Of a stretch of DNA of 53,942 nt, positions 19,080 to 29,959 are shown one piece after another. The notes below the pieces were generated by a model, which was not told the origin of the DNA, made no database searches, and was given only the letters and a program-made list of their open reading frames with translations. Positions within the stretch are counted from its first letter, which is position 1; each line of letters starts with the position of its first letter. Source of the stretch: Alphaproteobacteria bacterium (lineage in GTDB: Bacteria; Pseudomonadota; Alphaproteobacteria; ATCC43930; Allostellaceae); the NCBI GenBank assembly GCA_020852355.1, contig JADZBA010000378.1, positions 1 to 53,942 on the forward strand, read 5' to 3'. The position numbers and the translations under genes were made by a program.

Positions 19080-19110
19080 CGCGGGGCCTGCGAGACGCCA
19101 CCTTCCGCGC

Positions 19111-19516
19111 GCCAGACGGCCGGATGGTCGCTCCCCGCCCGCGGGCGGGGGGAGGAAAGTCCGGGCTCCACGGAAACACGGTGCCGGGTAACGCCCGGCG
19201 GGGGCGACCCCAGGGAAAGTGCCACAGAAAGCAAACCGCCGCCTCGTCCCCCGGGACCGGGCGGCAAGGGTGAAAGGGTGCGGCAAGAGCGCACCGCGCG
19301 CGCCGGCAACGGCCGCGGCACGGTAAACCCCACCGGGAGCAAGACCAAATAGGGACGGCCGGTCGGCGTTCGTTCGCGAACGTGCGACGCGCCAGTTTCC
19401 GGGCTGCCGTCCGGGTCGGTCGCGCGAGGCGTCCGGTGACGGACGTCCCAGAGGAATGACCATCTCCTGCGGGCTTCGGCCCGCGGGGACAGAACCCGGC
19501 TTACAGGCCGTCTGGC
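19111..19516 (+). ncRNA. rnpB: RNase P RNA (bacterial class A)
   Basis: GAGGAAAGTCCGGGCTCCAC, AGAGGAATGACCATC, ACAGAACCCGGCTTACAGGCC; P1 pairing GCCAGACGGCC (19111-19121) with GGCCGTCTGGC near 19506-19516. Confidence 0.95.
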
Positions 19517-19670
19517 ACCTTCAACCTCCCATAGAGAACAAAGAACGAACATCGACCCACCCAAGTCGACGGGTAGCCGTCTGCTGCCCATCGGGCTCCG
19601 ACATCTGGTGTGCAACTTCGCTGTCCGCTCAAAACGGGAAGCGTCCCAAGGGATTAGAGGGTCTGTTCCA

Positions 19671-19710
19671 TTGACTCCCAAATTTCCCCATGGTATCCCA
19701 AGTCTTCCCA
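19671..19710 (+). promoter_or_regulatory. mraZ promoter with four phased MraZ-type boxes
   Basis: YCCCA (TGGGR on the other strand) at 19676, 19686, 19696 and 19706, exactly 10 bp apart; TTGACT-N17-TATCCC overlaps them. Confidence 0.75.
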
Positions 19711-19780
19711 GAGGAGGCCAGTCAGCGGCGCCTGTGGGCGGGCCGGCGCAGCGGGGGTTCGCGCCGTCCGGGGGGAGTCG

Positions 19781-20254
19781 ATGGCGCTGTTCGTCTCGAC
19801 ATTCGTGAATCGGATCGACCGCAAGGGACGGGTGTCCGTTCCGGCGACGTTCCGTGCCGCCCTCAAGGGTCAGGATTTCGAGGGCATCGTCGCATTCCCG
19901 GCGCTCGGTCAGCCCGCCATGGAGGGCTGCGGTATGGATTTCATGGAGCGCCTCTCGGCGAGCGTCGACAGCTTCGACATGTTCTCGCCCAGGCGCGACG
20001 AGCTGGCGGCGGTGGTGTTCGCCGACGCACACCAGCTGCCGTTCGACGGCGAAGGCCGGGTCGTCCTGCCGCCCGCGCTGATCGGCCATTGCGGCATCGA
20101 GGCCGAGGTCGCCTTCGTCGGCCGCGGCCGCACCTTCCAGATCTGGGAACCAGTCACCTTCCGGCGCCATGCCGAGGAGGTTCGCGGACGCGCCCTGAGT
20201 GTGGGCGCGACGCTCCCCGTCCGTCCGGCAGCGCCGGGGGGAAATGCGCCGTGA
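19781..20254 (+). CDS. mraZ: Transcriptional regulator MraZ
   Basis: [25 protein letters not shown] ... [36 protein letters not shown]; first gene of the dcw cluster. Confidence 0.96.
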   Translation: MALFVSTFVNRIDRKGRVSVPATFRAALKGQDFEGIVAFPALGQPAMEGCGMDFMERLSASVDSFDMFSPRRDELAAVVFADAHQLPFDGEGRVVLPPALIGHCGIEAEVAFVGRGRTFQIWEPVTFRRHAEEVRGRALSVGATLPVRPAAPGGNAP

Positions 20255-21273
20255 TCGGACGGGGAGCGACCTTATCGGGCAACGGCGCGGCGCCGGGCGG
20301 GCATACGCCCGTCCTGCTGCGCGAGGTCGTCGCGGTGCTGCAGCCGCGCGCCGGCGGCATCTATGTCGACGGCACGTTCGGCGCCGGCGGCTACGCCGGC
20401 GCGCTGCTGGAGGCGGCGGACTGCCGGGTCTGGGGCATCGACCGCGATCCCCTGGCGATCGCCCGCGGCGCGGCGCTGGCCGCGCGCTATGGCGACCGGC
20501 TGTCCCTGGTCGAGGGCCGGTTCGGCGACATGGACCGGCTGCTGGGCGACCGCGGCGTCGTCACGGTCGACGGCATCGCCCTCGATCTCGGGGTGTCCTC
20601 GCCGCAGATCGACACGCCCGAGCGCGGCTTCTCCTTCCGTGCCGACGGCCCGCTCGACATGCGCATGGGCGGCGACGGCCCGACCGCCGCCGATCTCGTC
20701 GCGGAGCTCGAAGAGCGCGATATGGCCGACATCATCTTTCGCTATGGTGAGGAACGACACGCGCGTCGAGTCGCTCGCGCCATCGTCGCCGCCCGGGCCG
20801 TCGAGCCGATCACCCGGACGGGAGCGCTGGCCGAGATCGTCCGCCGCGCGGTGCCGCGTTCCAACGATGGGATCGACCCTGCGACCCGGACGTTCCAGGC
20901 ACTTCGCATCGCCGTCAACGACGAGCTCGGGGAGCTCGCCCGCGGCCTGGATGCGGCGGAGCGCCTGCTGGCACCGGGCGGCCGCCTCGCCGTCGTCTCC
21001 TTCCATTCGCTCGAGGATCGCGCCGTCAAGGCGTTCCTGCGCGAGCGTGCCGGCACCGACCGGGGCTCGCGCCATCGCCCGCCCGCCGAGCGGCCCGCCG
21101 CCAGCTTCCGCCTCCTCGACGGCAAGGCCATCCGCCCGGGCGACGCGGAGAGCGCCGCGAACCCGCGCGCCCGCTCCGCCCGGCTGCGCGCCGCCGAGCG
21201 CAGCGAAGCCGCGCCGTGGGGGGATGCGCCGTGGCGCATGACCGGCACTTCCGCCGCCGGGAGCGCCTCATGA
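20251..21273 (+). CDS. rsmH: 16S rRNA (cytosine(1402)-N(4))-methyltransferase
   Basis: [84 protein letters not shown] overlaps the mraZ stop. Confidence 0.96.
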   Translation: MIGRGATLSGNGAAPGGHTPVLLREVVAVLQPRAGGIYVDGTFGAGGYAGALLEAADCRVWGIDRDPLAIARGAALAARYGDRLSLVEGRFGDMDRLLGDRGVVTVDGIALDLGVSSPQIDTPERGFSFRADGPLDMRMGGDGPTAADLVAELEERDMADIIFRYGEERHARRVARAIVAARAVEPITRTGALAEIVRRAVPRSNDGIDPATRTFQALRIAVNDELGELARGLDAAERLLAPGGRLAVVSFHSLEDRAVKAFLRERAGTDRGSRHRPPAERPAASFRLLDGKAIRPGDAESAANPRARSARLRAAERSEAAPWGDAPWRMTGTSAAGSAS

Positions 21274-21647
21274 TCCGGATCGCGCTCGCCTTCTGGCTCG
21301 GCCTCGTCTCGGCGCTGGGCTACGGCGTCTTCCAGGTCAAATACGAGGTGCAGGAGATGGAGACGCGCCTCGTCCACCTCAATCGCGCGATCGTCACCGA
21401 CCAGCAGGCGATCCACGTCCTCAAGGCGGAGTGGAGCTACCTCAACCAGCCGGCGCGCCTGGAGCAGCTCAGCCGGCGGCACCTCGACCTCGCGCCGATC
21501 GCCGCCAGCCAGCTCGGCCGCATCGAGGACGCGCCGCTGCGGCCCGAGCATGCGGCACCGCCCGCGCCGCCGCTCGCCCGCGGCCCGACGCCCGTGCCGC
21601 CGCGATCGGTCGTCGGCGCGTCGTACGCGACGAAGCCGCCGCGATGA
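21270..21647 (+). CDS. ftsL: Cell division protein FtsL
   Basis: Small bitopic coiled-coil protein between rsmH and fts[58 protein letters not shown]. Confidence 0.88.
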   Translation: MIRIALAFWLGLVSALGYGVFQVKYEVQEMETRLVHLNRAIVTDQQAIHVLKAEWSYLNQPARLEQLSRRHLDLAPIAASQLGRIEDAPLRPEHAAPPAPPLARGPTPVPPRSVVGASYATKPPR

Positions 21648-23392
21648 GCCGCGACGTGCCGACCGTCACCGACCTCGCCTGCCGCCCGCGGGCGCGCGGC
21701 ACCGCCTTCCGGGCGGGCCCGGTCGACGGCCCGCTGCAGGCGGCGATCGAGCGGGGCCGCAGCCGCCTGCTGTTCCTGGCCGCGACCTTCACGCTGGCCT
21801 TCCTGGTGATCGCCGGCCGGCTCGTCGACGTGACCCTGCTCGCCGACCAGGGCGAGCCGCGCGCCGCGCAGGCAGCGCCCCGGGCCGCCGAGACCGAGCG
21901 CGCGGACATCGTCGACCGCAACGGCGCACTGCTCGCCACCAGCCTGCCGACGCCCTCGCTCTACGCCAATCCCAAGCAGGTCATCGACCCGGCGCAGACC
22001 GCCCGCCGCCTCGCCGCCACCCTGCCCGGCCTCGACGAGGGCGAGCTGCGCGCGAAGCTGTCGGAGGACCGCAGCTTCGTGTGGATCAAGCGGCAGCTCA
22101 CGCCGCGCCAGCAGTTCGAGGTCAATGGCCTGGGCCTGCCGGGCCTGGAGTTCCAGCGCGACGAGCGCCGCATCTATCCCCAGGGCCGGCTCGCCGCCCA
22201 TGTCGTCGGCTTCGCCGGCATCGACCATGTCGGGCTGCAAGGCGTCGAGCGCACCCTCGACGAGCGCATCCGTGGCGCGCGCAAGCCGCTCGAGCTGTCG
22301 ATCGACCTGCGAATCCAGCACGTCCTGCGCGATGAGCTGCAGCGCTCGATGACGGAGTTCCGCGCGATCGGCGCCGCCGGCGTCGTGATGGACGCCCACA
22401 CCTCCGAGATCGTCGCGCTGGCGTCGCTGCCGGACTACGACGCGAACACCCCGGGAACCGCCAACCCGGACACGCTGTTCAACCGCGTCACCCTCGGCAC
22501 CTACGAGATGGGGTCCGTCTTCAAGATCTTCACGACGGCGATGGCCCTCGACAGCGGCAAGACCTCGCTGACGGGCGGCTACGACGCGACCCGGCCGATC
22601 AAGATCTCGCGCTTCACCATCGACGACTACCACGGCAAGCACCGCTGGCTGACGGTGCCCGAGATCTTCAAGTACTCGTCCAACATCGGCTCGGCCAAGA
22701 TGGCGCTCGACGTCGGCATCAACGGCCAGCGCGCCTTCCTGGACAGGCTCGGCCTGCTGAAGCAGATGCCGATCGAGCTGCCCGAGAACGGCTTTCCCCT
22801 GGTGCCGAACCCGTGGCGCGAGATCAACGCCATGACCATCGCCTTCGGCCACGGCCTGTCGGTCACGCCGATGCAGATGGCGGCGGCGACGGCCGCCGTC
22901 GTCAACGGCGGGATCATGCGCAAGCCGACCCTCGTCAAGTACGCCTACGGGACCCATCCCGACGGCACGCGGGTGATCAAGGCGAAGACCTCCGACGACA
23001 TGCGCCGCCTGCTGCGCCTCGTCGTCGTCGACGGCACGGGCAAGAAGGCGAACGCGCCGGGCTATCTCGTCGGCGGCAAGACCGGCAGCGCCGAGAAGGC
23101 GGCCGGCCGCTCCTATCGCAAGAAGGCGCTGCTGTCGTCGTTCGCCGGCGCCTTCCCGATGAGCGACCCGCAATACGTCGTCCTGGTCATCGTCGACGAG
23201 CCGCAGGGCACCGCCCAGTCGCAGGGCTACGCGACCGGCGGCTGGGTCGCGGCGCCGCTGATGGCGCGGATCGTCGAGCGCATCGCGCCGATCGTCGGCG
23301 TCATGCCCATCGACGAGGAGAGTCCCCAGGTCCGCCGCGACCTCCTGCTGCAGGCGAGCGCGCCGGCGCGCAACGCCAATGCGCCTCGCTGA
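21644..23392 (+). CDS. ftsI: Peptidoglycan D,D-transpeptidase FtsI/PBP3
   Basis: N-terminal TM; YEMGSVFKIFTTAMAL (SxxK), SSN (KYSSNIGSAKMAL), VGGKTGSAEK. Confidence 0.95.
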   Translation: MSRDVPTVTDLACRPRARGTAFRAGPVDGPLQAAIERGRSRLLFLAATFTLAFLVIAGRLVDVTLLADQGEPRAAQAAPRAAETERADIVDRNGALLATSLPTPSLYANPKQVIDPAQTARRLAATLPGLDEGELRAKLSEDRSFVWIKRQLTPRQQFEVNGLGLPGLEFQRDERRIYPQGRLAAHVVGFAGIDHVGLQGVERTLDERIRGARKPLELSIDLRIQHVLRDELQRSMTEFRAIGAAGVVMDAHTSEIVALASLPDYDANTPGTANPDTLFNRVTLGTYEMGSVFKIFTTAMALDSGKTSLTGGYDATRPIKISRFTIDDYHGKHRWLTVPEIFKYSSNIGSAKMALDVGINGQRAFLDRLGLLKQMPIELPENGFPLVPNPWREINAMTIAFGHGLSVTPMQMAAATAAVVNGGIMRKPTLVKYAYGTHPDGTRVIKAKTSDDMRRLLRLVVVDGTGKKANAPGYLVGGKTGSAEKAAGRSYRKKALLSSFAGAFPMSDPQYVVLVIVDEPQGTAQSQGYATGGWVAAPLMARIVERIAPIVGVMPIDEESPQVRRDLLLQASAPARNANAPR

Positions 23393-24890
23393 GCTGATGG
23401 CCCGCACGGACGCCGCGCCCAGGGACGTTCGACCGACCTCCGCCCGCGACCGCGACGCCGACGGACCCGAGATCAGCGGCATCGCCGTCGATTCGCGCGC
23501 CGTCCGCCCCGGCTTCCTGTTCGCCGCCCTGCCGGGCAGCGCCACCGACGGCCGGCGCTTCATCGGCGACGCCGTGGCGCGCGGCGCGGTGGCTGTGCTG
23601 GCGCCCGAGGGCACGCGCCTGCCGCAGGACGCGGCGGCCGTGGCGCTGGTCACCGACCCCAACCCGCGCCGGCGCCTGGCGCTGCTCGCCGCGGCCTTCC
23701 ACCCCGGCCAGCCGGAGCGCGTCGCGGCCGTCACCGGCACCAACGGCAAGACCTCGACCGCGGACTTCGCCCGCCAGCTCTGGACGCATGCGGGCCTCGC
23801 CGCCGCCAGCCTGGGTACCCTCGGCGTGCGCGCCCCCGGCTTCGTGCGGACGGGATCGCTGACCACGCCCGACCCCGTGGTGCTGCACGCGGCACTGGCC
23901 GATCTCGCCGAGCGCGGCGTGGCGCGGCTGGCGATGGAGGCGTCGAGCCACGGCCTCGACCAGTTCCGTCTCGACGGCATCCGCATCGCGACCGCCGCCT
24001 TCACCAACCTGACGCGCGACCATCTCGACTATCACGGCACGATGGCGGCCTACCGCACCGCCAAGTTCCGCCTGTTCGGCGAGGTCGTGGCGGCGGGCGG
24101 CACCGCCGTGCTGAACGCCGATTCGCCGGAGTTCGCGGCACTCGACGCGCTGTGCCGCGGGCGCGGCCTGCGCGTGCTCGGCTACGGCCGCGCCGGAGCC
24201 GATATCCGCCTGGAGCGGCAGGACCTGCATCCCGACGGGCAGGACCTGACGATCGCCGCCGCCGGACGGCGCTGGGAGGTGGCGCTGCCGCTGGCCGGCG
24301 GCTTCCAGGCGATGAACGCGCTGGCCGCCCTCGGCCTGGTCCTGTCCGACGGCGTCGACGCCGCCGCGGCGATCGCCGGGCTCGCCCGGCTGGAGGGCGT
24401 GCCGGGGCGGCTGCAGCGCGTCGCCCGCCTCGACGACGGCGCGGCGGTCTATGTCGACTACGCCCACACCCCCGACGCGCTGACGACCGTGCTGACCGCG
24501 CTGCGCCCGCATGCCGCCGGCCGCCTCGTCTGCGTCTTCGGCTGCGGCGGCGACCGCGACGCCGGCAAGCGGCCCGAGATGGGTGCCGCCGTCGCCCGCG
24601 CCGCCGACCGCGTCATCGTCACCGACGACAACCCGCGGACCGAGGACCCCGCCGCGATCCGCGCCGCGGCGCTGGCTGCCGCCCGCGCCGTCGGCGGCGA
24701 CGTGCGCGAGATCGGCGACCGCCATGCCGCGATCTTCGTCGCGGTCGCCGGGCTGGGCCCGGGCGACGTGCTGGTGGTCGCCGGCAAAGGCCACGAGCAG
24801 GGCCAGGTCGTCGGGACGACGGTGCTGCCCTTCGACGACGCCGAGGTCGCCCGCGCGGCCGCGGCGGCACGGACGGGAGGGCCCGCATGA
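23379..24890 (+). CDS. murE: UDP-N-acetylmuramoyl-tripeptide synthetase (MurE)
   Basis: AVTGTNGKTSTADFARQLW, MEASSHGLDQFRLDGI, VYVDYAHTPDALTTVL, FGCGGDRDAGKRPEMG. Confidence 0.95.
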   Translation: MRLAELMARTDAAPRDVRPTSARDRDADGPEISGIAVDSRAVRPGFLFAALPGSATDGRRFIGDAVARGAVAVLAPEGTRLPQDAAAVALVTDPNPRRRLALLAAAFHPGQPERVAAVTGTNGKTSTADFARQLWTHAGLAAASLGTLGVRAPGFVRTGSLTTPDPVVLHAALADLAERGVARLAMEASSHGLDQFRLDGIRIATAAFTNLTRDHLDYHGTMAAYRTAKFRLFGEVVAAGGTAVLNADSPEFAALDALCRGRGLRVLGYGRAGADIRLERQDLHPDGQDLTIAAAGRRWEVALPLAGGFQAMNALAALGLVLSDGVDAAAAIAGLARLEGVPGRLQRVARLDDGAAVYVDYAHTPDALTTVLTALRPHAAGRLVCVFGCGGDRDAGKRPEMGAAVARAADRVIVTDDNPRTEDPAAIRAAALAAARAVGGDVREIGDRHAAIFVAVAGLGPGDVLVVAGKGHEQGQVVGTTVLPFDDAEVARAAAAARTGGPA

Positions 24891-26320
24891 GCGCCCCGCC
24901 GCTGTGGACCGCCGACGAGATCGTGGCCGCGACCGGCGGCCGGGCGACCGCGACCGGCTGGCACGTCGACGGCGTCTCGATCGACAGCCGCACCATCGCC
25001 GCCGGGGAGCTGTTCGTGGCGCTGCAGGGGCCGAGCCACGACGGCCACGCCTATGTCGCCGCGGCTCTCGCCCGGGGCGCGGCGGCGGCGCTCGTCGATC
25101 GCCGGCCCGAGCGGGTCGGCGCGGATGCGGCCCTCGTCGTGGTGCCGGACACGCTGGCCGCCCTGACCGCGCTGGGCCGCGCCGGCCGCGACCGCAGCCG
25201 CGCCCGCGTCGTCGCGGTCACCGGCAGCGTCGGCAAGACCGGGACCAAGGAGGCGCTGCGCCTCGGGCTCGGCGCCCAGGCGCCGACCGCCGCCAGCGCC
25301 GCCAGCCTGAACAACCATTGGGGCCTGCCGCTCAGCCTCGCCCGGGTGCCGCGCGACGCGCGCTACGTGGTGCAGGAGATCGGCATGAACCACGCCGGCG
25401 AGATCGCCCGGCTCGCACCGATCGCGCGGCCCGACGTGGCCGTGATCACCACGGTGGAGCCGGTCCATATCGAGTTCTTCGCGTCCGTCGCGGCGATCGC
25501 CGACGCCAAGGCCGAGATCTTCCTCGGCACCGCCGTCGACGGGGCGGCGGTGCTGAACCGCGACAGCCCGCATTTCGAGCGGCTCGCCGGCCATGCCCGC
25601 GCGCGCGGCATCCGCCGCATCCTCGACTTCGGCACGGCCGAGGGCGCCTTCGCCCGCCTGGTCGCCGCTGACCTGCACGCGACCTGCAGCGCCGTGCGCG
25701 CCGTCGTCGGCGGCACCGCGATCGACTACTCGATCGGCGTGCCGGGGCGGCACTGGGTGCTGAACAGCCTGGCGGCGCTGGCCGCGGTGCATGCGCTCGG
25801 CGCCGACGTGGCCCGGGCCGCCGCCGCGCTGGCGAAGCTCTCGGGCATGGCCGGCCGCGGCGCGCGTCACGTCGTCGCGCTGCCCGACGGCGGTACCTTC
25901 ACGCTGATCGACGAGAGCTATAATGCCAACCCCGCCTCGATGCGCGCCGCATTCGATGTGCTGGGAGCGACGCGGCCGGGTCCGGGCGGACGTCGCATCG
26001 CGGTGCTGGGCGATATGCGCGAGCTGGGCGATCTCGGCCCGCGGCTGCATTCCGCGCTGGCCGACCCCCTTCTCGCCGCCGGAGTCGATATCGTTTTCTG
26101 TTGCGGACCCCTGATGACCAACCTGTTCTCCGTCCTGCCCGCGCCGCTGCGCGGCGTCCATGCCGCGACCTCCGACGAGCTCGCCCCGATCGCCGCCGCG
26201 GCCGTGCGGCCGGGCGACGTCGTCACCGTGAAGGGCTCGCTCGGCACCCGCATGGCCCCGATCGTGCAGCGCCTGCTGGCCGGGCCCTGGGGTGCGGCGC
26301 CGCACGCCGCGGCCGGCTGA
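24887..26320 (+). CDS. murF: UDP-N-acetylmuramoyl-tripeptide--D-alanyl-D-alanine ligase (MurF)
   Basis: [63 protein letters not shown]. Confidence 0.95.
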   Translation: MSAPPLWTADEIVAATGGRATATGWHVDGVSIDSRTIAAGELFVALQGPSHDGHAYVAAALARGAAAALVDRRPERVGADAALVVVPDTLAALTALGRAGRDRSRARVVAVTGSVGKTGTKEALRLGLGAQAPTAASAASLNNHWGLPLSLARVPRDARYVVQEIGMNHAGEIARLAPIARPDVAVITTVEPVHIEFFASVAAIADAKAEIFLGTAVDGAAVLNRDSPHFERLAGHARARGIRRILDFGTAEGAFARLVAADLHATCSAVRAVVGGTAIDYSIGVPGRHWVLNSLAALAAVHALGADVARAAAALAKLSGMAGRGARHVVALPDGGTFTLIDESYNANPASMRAAFDVLGATRPGPGGRRIAVLGDMRELGDLGPRLHSALADPLLAAGVDIVFCCGPLMTNLFSVLPAPLRGVHAATSDELAPIAAAAVRPGDVVTVKGSLGTRMAPIVQRLLAGPWGAAPHAAAG

Positions 26321-26333
26321 GGCGCGTCGCACC

Positions 26334-27422
26334 GTGCTCTACAACGTCCTGGTGCCGCTGACCGACGACTTCGGTCCGTTCAACCTGTTCCGCTACCTGA
26401 CCTTCCGCAGCGCCGGCGCGGTGGTGACCGCGCTCGTCATCAGCTTCGTGCTCGGCCCGTCGCTGATCCGCTGGCTGAAGGCGCGCCAGCCGCACGGCCA
26501 GCCGATCCGCGCCGACGGCCCGGAGAGCCACCTGCTGCGCAAGAAGGGCACGCCGACCATGGGCGGCTCGCTGATCCTGATCGCGCTCGCCATCTCGACC
26601 CTGCTGTGGGCCGACCTGCGCAACGGCTACGTCTGGGTCGTGCTGTGCGTCACGCTGGGCTTCGGCGTGGTCGGCTTCGGCGACGACTACCTCAAGCTGA
26701 CGCGGCGCAACCACAAGGGCCTGCCCGGCCGCCTCAAGCTGGTGGCGCAGTGCGCGATCGGGCTGGCGGGGACGATCTGGGTCATGTACCTGACCCGCGA
26801 ACCGCTCTCGACCCAGCTCGCGGTGCCCTTCCTCAAGACGGCGCTGGTCGACCTGGGCTGGCTGTTCCTGCCGTTCGGCGTGCTGGTCATGACCGGCGCG
26901 TCCAACGCGGTCAACCTCACCGACGGGCTCGACGGGCTCGCCATCGTGCCGGTGATGATCGCGGCCGGCTGCTTCGCGCTCATCACCTATCTCGCGGGCA
27001 ACGCCATCTTCGCCAACTATCTGCAGATCCACCATGTGCCGGGTGCCGGCGAGCTCGCCGTCTTCTGCGGCGCGCTGGTCGGCGCCAGCCTGGGATTCCT
27101 GTGGTTCAACGCGCCGCCGGCCATGGTCTTCATGGGCGACACCGGCTCGCTGTCGGTCGGCGGCGCGCTGGGCGCCATGAGCGTGATCACCAAGCACGAG
27201 ATCGTGCTGATCATGATCGGCGGCCTGTTCGTGCTGGAGACCGTCTCGGTCATCGTCCAGGTGCTGTCCTTCAAGCTGACCGGCAAGCGCGTCTTCCGCA
27301 TGGCGCCGCTGCACCATCACTTCGAGAAGAAGGGCTGGGCCGAGCCGACCATCGTCATCCGCTTCTGGATCATCGCCTCGATCCTGGCGCTGGCCGGACT
27401 CTCGACCCTGAAGCTGAGGTAG
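26334..27422 (+). CDS. mraY: Phospho-N-acetylmuramoyl-pentapeptide-transferase
   Basis: [61 protein letters not shown] start 26334. Confidence 0.96.
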   Translation: MLYNVLVPLTDDFGPFNLFRYLTFRSAGAVVTALVISFVLGPSLIRWLKARQPHGQPIRADGPESHLLRKKGTPTMGGSLILIALAISTLLWADLRNGYVWVVLCVTLGFGVVGFGDDYLKLTRRNHKGLPGRLKLVAQCAIGLAGTIWVMYLTREPLSTQLAVPFLKTALVDLGWLFLPFGVLVMTGASNAVNLTDGLDGLAIVPVMIAAGCFALITYLAGNAIFANYLQIHHVPGAGELAVFCGALVGASLGFLWFNAPPAMVFMGDTGSLSVGGALGAMSVITKHEIVLIMIGGLFVLETVSVIVQVLSFKLTGKRVFRMAPLHHHFEKKGWAEPTIVIRFWIIASILALAGLSTLKLR

Positions 27423-28841
27423 GTGCCCGTGATCGTCGTCCCCCACCATGCCGGCCGGCGCGTCATCGTGCTGGGGCTCGCGCGCGGCGGCCTCGCCGCG
27501 GCGCGCGCGCTCGCGGCCGGCGGGGCCGACGTCGGCGTGTGGGACGATGCCGCGGCCAATCGCGACGCGGCGCGCCGCGCCGGCTACGGCCTGGCCGACC
27601 CCGCGACGGAAGACTGGCGCCGGGTCGCCGCGCTGGTCATGAGCCCGGGCGTGCCGCTGACCCATCCCGCCCCCCATCCGGCGGTGGTCGCCGCGCGCGC
27701 CGCGGGGGTGACGATCACCGGTGACATCGCGCTGCTGCTTCGAGCCGAGCCCGAGGCGACCTTCTGCGCCGTCACCGGCACCAACGGCAAGTCGACCACC
27801 ACGGCGCTGATCGGCCACGTCCTGAAGCAGGCCGGGCGCCGCGTCGCGGTCGGCGGCAATCTCGGCATCGCCGCCCTCGACCTGCCGCCCCTGGGCGCCG
27901 GCGGCGTCTACGTGCTGGAGCTGTCGTCCTTCCAGCTCGACCTCGTCGAGGATCCGGGGTTCGCGGTGGCGCTGCTCCTCAACATCGCCCCCGATCATCT
28001 CGACCGCCACGGCACGATGGAGGGCTACGTCGCGGCCAAGCGGCGCATCTTCGCGGGCCAGGGCGCCGGCGACACCGCCGTCGTCGGCGTCGACGACGCG
28101 GCCGCCGCCGCGATCGCCCATGGCCTGCGCGCCGAGGGTGCCCGGCGGGTCGTGACGATCTCCGGCGGCGACGATGCGACTGCCGAGGTGCGGGTCGCGG
28201 CCGGCACGCTGATCGACGCCATCGACGGCGCCTCCGCGCCGGTCCTCGACCTCGCGCTGGCGGCGACGCTGCCCGGCCGTCACAACGCCCAGAACGCCGC
28301 CGCCTGCTTCGCCGCCTGCCGCGCCCTCGGCGTGGCGCGCGAGACGATCGCCGCGGCGCTGCCCGGCTATCCTGGGCTGCCGCACCGCCAGGAGCTGGTG
28401 GCGGTGATCGACGGCGTCGCCTACGTCAACGACAGCAAGGCGACCAATGCCGACGCCGCAGCGCGCGCCCTCGCCTGCTACGACGCCGTCTACTGGATCG
28501 CCGGCGGCGTCGCCAAGGCGGGCGGCATCACCGCGCTGGCGCCCCTGTTCCCGCGCGTCGCGCACGCCTTCCTGATCGGCGCGGCCGCACCCGCCTTCGC
28601 CGCGACGCTGGACGGGCGCGTGCCGCACACCATGGCGGGCGACCTCGCCCATGCGCTGCGCATGGCGCGCGAGCGGGCGACGGCCGAGCGGCGCCCCGGC
28701 GCCGTCGTCCTGCTGTCGCCGGCCTGCGCCTCCTTCGACCAGTTCCGCGACTTCGAGGAACGCGGCGACCGCTTCCGGTCGCTCGCCGCCGCGCTGCCCG
28801 GCCGCCGCGTCCTCCTCGCCCCAGCGGAGACCGCCGCATGA
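27423..28841 (+). CDS. murD: UDP-N-acetylmuramoyl-L-alanine--D-glutamate ligase
   Basis: VLGLARGGLAAARAL, AVTGTNGKSTTTALIGHVL, LELSSFQLDL, NDSKATNADAAARAL; GTG start. Confidence 0.95.
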   Translation: MPVIVVPHHAGRRVIVLGLARGGLAAARALAAGGADVGVWDDAAANRDAARRAGYGLADPATEDWRRVAALVMSPGVPLTHPAPHPAVVAARAAGVTITGDIALLLRAEPEATFCAVTGTNGKSTTTALIGHVLKQAGRRVAVGGNLGIAALDLPPLGAGGVYVLELSSFQLDLVEDPGFAVALLLNIAPDHLDRHGTMEGYVAAKRRIFAGQGAGDTAVVGVDDAAAAAIAHGLRAEGARRVVTISGGDDATAEVRVAAGTLIDAIDGASAPVLDLALAATLPGRHNAQNAAACFAACRALGVARETIAAALPGYPGLPHRQELVAVIDGVAYVNDSKATNADAAARALACYDAVYWIAGGVAKAGGITALAPLFPRVAHAFLIGAAAPAFAATLDGRVPHTMAGDLAHALRMARERATAERRPGAVVLLSPACASFDQFRDFEERGDRFRSLAAALPGRRVLLAPAETAA

Positions 28842-29959
28842 CCGCCTTCGCGCGCACCGATACCAGCCTGTTCGGGCAGTGGTGGTGGACGGTCGACCGC
28901 TGGACGGTCTTCGCGCTGGCCACCGTCATCGGCGTCGGCGCCGTGATGCTGCTGGCGGCGAGCCCGCCGGTCGCCGAGCGCATCGGCCTCGACCCCCTGC
29001 ACTTCGTGCGCCGCCAGATCATGCTGCTGCCGGTCGCGATCGCCGTCATCTTCATGGTGTCGCTGCAGCCGCCGCGGATGATCCGGCGCATCGCGCTGGC
29101 CGTCTTCGCGGTCGCCGTCGTCATGCTGGCGCTCACCTTCGTCATCGGCGCGGAGATCAAGGGCGCGCGGCGCTGGATCTCGCTCCCCGGCATGTCGCTG
29201 CAGCCCTCGGAGTTCGTGAAGCCGGCGTTCGCCGTGCTGACCGCTTGGCTGCTCGCCCAGGGCCGGGCGCGCGCAGGCTTCCCCGGCGGCCTGATCGCCG
29301 TCGTCCTCTTCGCCCTCATCGTCGGCATGCTGGTGAAGCAGCCCGATCTGGGCATGGCGGTGATCGTCGGCGCGGTGTGGTTCGTCCAGGTCTTCCTCGC
29401 CGGCCTGCCCCTGTTCTGGGTGGCGCTGCTCGGCGTCGGCGCGGTGGGCGGCCTGTTCGGCGCCTACCGCCTGCTGCCGCACGTCGCCAGCCGCATCGAC
29501 CGCTTCCTCGATCCCTCGACCGGCGACAGCTACCAGATCGACCGCTCGATCGAGGCGTTCGCCAACGGCGGCGTCTTCGGCCGCGGCCCCGGCGAGGGGA
29601 CGGTCAAGAACTGGCTGCCCGACGCCCATGCCGACTTCGTCTTCGCCGTCGCCGGCGAGGAGCTGGGCCTGCTCGCCTGCCTGTTCATCGTGGCGCTGTT
29701 CAGCGTCATCGTGCTGCGCAGCGTGCTGCGGCTGATGAGCGAGCAGAGCCTGTTCGTGATGCTGGCGGCGGCCGGGCTGGTCACCCAGTTCGGCCTGCAG
29801 GCGTTGATCAACATGGCGTCCTCGCTGCACCTGATGCCGACCAAGGGCATGACGCTGCCGTTCATCAGCTACGGCGGCTCGTCGATGCTGGCCCTGGCGC
29901 TGGGCGCCGGCATGCTGCTGGCGCTGACGCGCCGGCGCTTCGGCGGCACCGAGCCGTGA
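28838..29959 (+). CDS. ftsW: Lipid II polymerase/flippase-family protein FtsW
   Basis: SEDS family: [73 protein letters not shown]. Confidence 0.95.
   Translation: MTAFARTDTSLFGQWWWTVDRWTVFALATVIGVGAVMLLAASPPVAERIGLDPLHFVRRQIMLLPVAIAVIFMVSLQPPRMIRRIALAVFAVAVVMLALTFVIGAEIKGARRWISLPGMSLQPSEFVKPAFAVLTAWLLAQGRARAGFPGGLIAVVLFALIVGMLVKQPDLGMAVIVGAVWFVQVFLAGLPLFWVALLGVGAVGGLFGAYRLLPHVASRIDRFLDPSTGDSYQIDRSIEAFANGGVFGRGPGEGTVKNWLPDAHADFVFAVAGEELGLLACLFIVALFSVIVLRSVLRLMSEQSLFVMLAAAGLVTQFGLQALINMASSLHLMPTKGMTLPFISYGGSSMLALALGAGMLLALTRRRFGGTEP

Noticed and set aside
19644-19648. Possible fifth MraZ box (TCCCA in GCGTCCCAAG)
   Set aside because: It is 32 bp from the first phased box, so it is out of the 10-bp register.
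19456-19674. 72-aa ORF starting inside rnpB and running toward mraZ
   Set aside because: Overlaps the conserved 3' part of RNase P RNA and the mraZ promoter; no protein-like features.
26223-28652. 809-aa minus-strand ORF opposite mraY/murD
   Set aside because: Antisense artefact; mraY and murD are certain.
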